Under the pieces are notes generated by a model, which was given only the letters and a program-made list of their open reading frames with translations, was not told the origin of the DNA and ran no database searches. A stretch of 64,000 nucleotides of DNA, taken from the NCBI RefSeq assembly GCF_031886125.1, contig NZ_CP119391.1, positions 62,001 through 126,000 on the forward strand. Reading direction: 5' to 3'. This document shows, in pieces, positions 63,701 through 64,000 of the stretch. Position 1 is the first letter of the stretch. Every line of letters begins with the position of its first letter. Origin of the DNA: Halomonas piscis. Lineage in GTDB: Bacteria; Pseudomonadota; Gammaproteobacteria; Pseudomonadales; Halomonadaceae. The position numbers and the translations under genes are program-made.

Positions 63701-64000
63701 ATGACGAAACGCGCCTACAAATACCGCTTCTACCCGACTCCTGAACAGGAACAGCTCCTGGCCAGGACATTCGGGTGTGTGCGCTTCGTCTACAATGCGG
63801 TTCTCCGATACCGCACGGACGCGTTCTATCAGCACGGGGAAAAGACCGGCTTCGCAGCGGCGAACGCCAAGCTCTCGCTGATGAAGAAAGACGGCGGAAC
63901 TGCCTTCCTCAACGAGGTAAGTTCGGTTCCGCTTCAACAGTGCCTTCGTCACCAGCAGCGCGCGTTCAAGAATTTCTTTGAAGGCCGCGCCAAGTACCCT
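63701..64000 (+). CDS. tnpB: TnpB, RNA-guided nuclease, N-terminal part
   Basis: 100 codons from ATG 63701 to the window edge: MTKRAYKYRFYPTPEQEQLLARTFGCVRFVYN and onward to QQRAFKNFFEGRAKYP. This matches the first 105 or so residues of the TnpB at 20715-21872, in the same order, with clear divergence, so it is a related but different element. The RuvC and zinc-finger parts lie beyond the window. Confidence 0.92.
   Translation, partial: MTKRAYKYRFYPTPEQEQLLARTFGCVRFVYNAVLRYRTDAFYQHGEKTGFAAANAKLSLMKKDGGTAFLNEVSSVPLQQCLRHQQRAFKNFFEGRAKYP

Larger units (their letters stand above)
63568..64000 (+). mobile_element. Second tnpB element (IS200/IS605 type), cut by the window edge
   Basis: Starts near ATCAGATTTTGCGCG with hairpins CCCCGCACTTTTAGTGCGGGG (63588-63608) and TCGTCCGTAGGACGA (63621-63635), matching the solitary end at 21977. 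A tnpB gene follows. It is inserted upstream of hemJ. The other end is outside the window. Confidence 0.75.

Overview
The window looks like the chromosomal replication-origin region of a halophilic gammaproteobacterium of the Halomonas/Chromohalobacter type (inferred). The evidence is the dnaA-dnaN-recF-gyrB cluster on one strand, rpmH-rnpA-yidC-mnmE running away on the other, an AT-rich oriC with DnaA boxes between them, high GC coding DNA, an ectoine-synthase relative, a BCCT osmolyte transporter and an NhaC-type antiporter. Four near-perfect ParB-binding parS palindromes lie at 16.1-20.0 kb.

Layout. 1-0.9 kb: AT-rich DNA with the start of an unrecognised gene. 0.9-4.7 kb: surface-polysaccharide genes (O-antigen-ligase-like, galE, ugd). 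4.7-6.5 kb: tandem REP-like palindromes and an IS1111-type (IS110 family) element. 6.5-11.2 kb: glyoxalase-fold and ABM proteins, an OpgB-like transferase and the LPS heptose genes waaF and hldD. 11.3-14.3 kb: glyQS. 14.4-16.0 kb: a second, almost identical IS1111 element, inverted, again at REP palindromes. 16.2-28.3 kb: gmhB, then gyrB, recF, dnaN and dnaA on the minus strand. The recF-dnaN junction is split by about 5 kb holding a TnpB element, an IscB element and two broken genes (ectoine-synthase-like and amidase), each with one in-frame stop. 28.3-32.6 kb: oriC, rpmH, rnpA, yidC, mnmE.

32.7-44.6 kb: an uptake and catabolic region with a BCCT transporter, amidase, NhaC antiporter, LysR regulator, aldehyde dehydrogenase, divergent M19 dipeptidase-like protein, a 590-residue unknown protein, a DUF3726-like protein and an FMN reductase. 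44.6-54.2 kb: a compact type I restriction-modification operon (hsdM-hsdS-nuclease-like DUF4268 gene-AlbA_2 gene-hsdR) with two accessory genes inside. 54.3-63.5 kb: housekeeping and envelope genes (uracil-DNA-glycosylase-like, phospholipase D-type cardiolipin synthase, OmpA lipoprotein, hemW, rdgB, hemL, thiD, hemJ), with an IS4-family element in the hemL terminator. The window ends inside a second TnpB gene.

How the parts work together. hldD, gmhB and waaF serve ADP-heptose supply and LPS core assembly, with galE/ugd supplying UDP-sugars. The origin genes and parS sites serve replication initiation and segregation. The most unusual content is RNA-guided mobile DNA: two IS1111 copies with probable bridge (seek) RNA regions, IscB and TnpB with recognisable omegaRNA regions, and an expanded type I restriction operon. 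Coordinates of element ends and RNA genes are approximate and come from comparing copies by eye.
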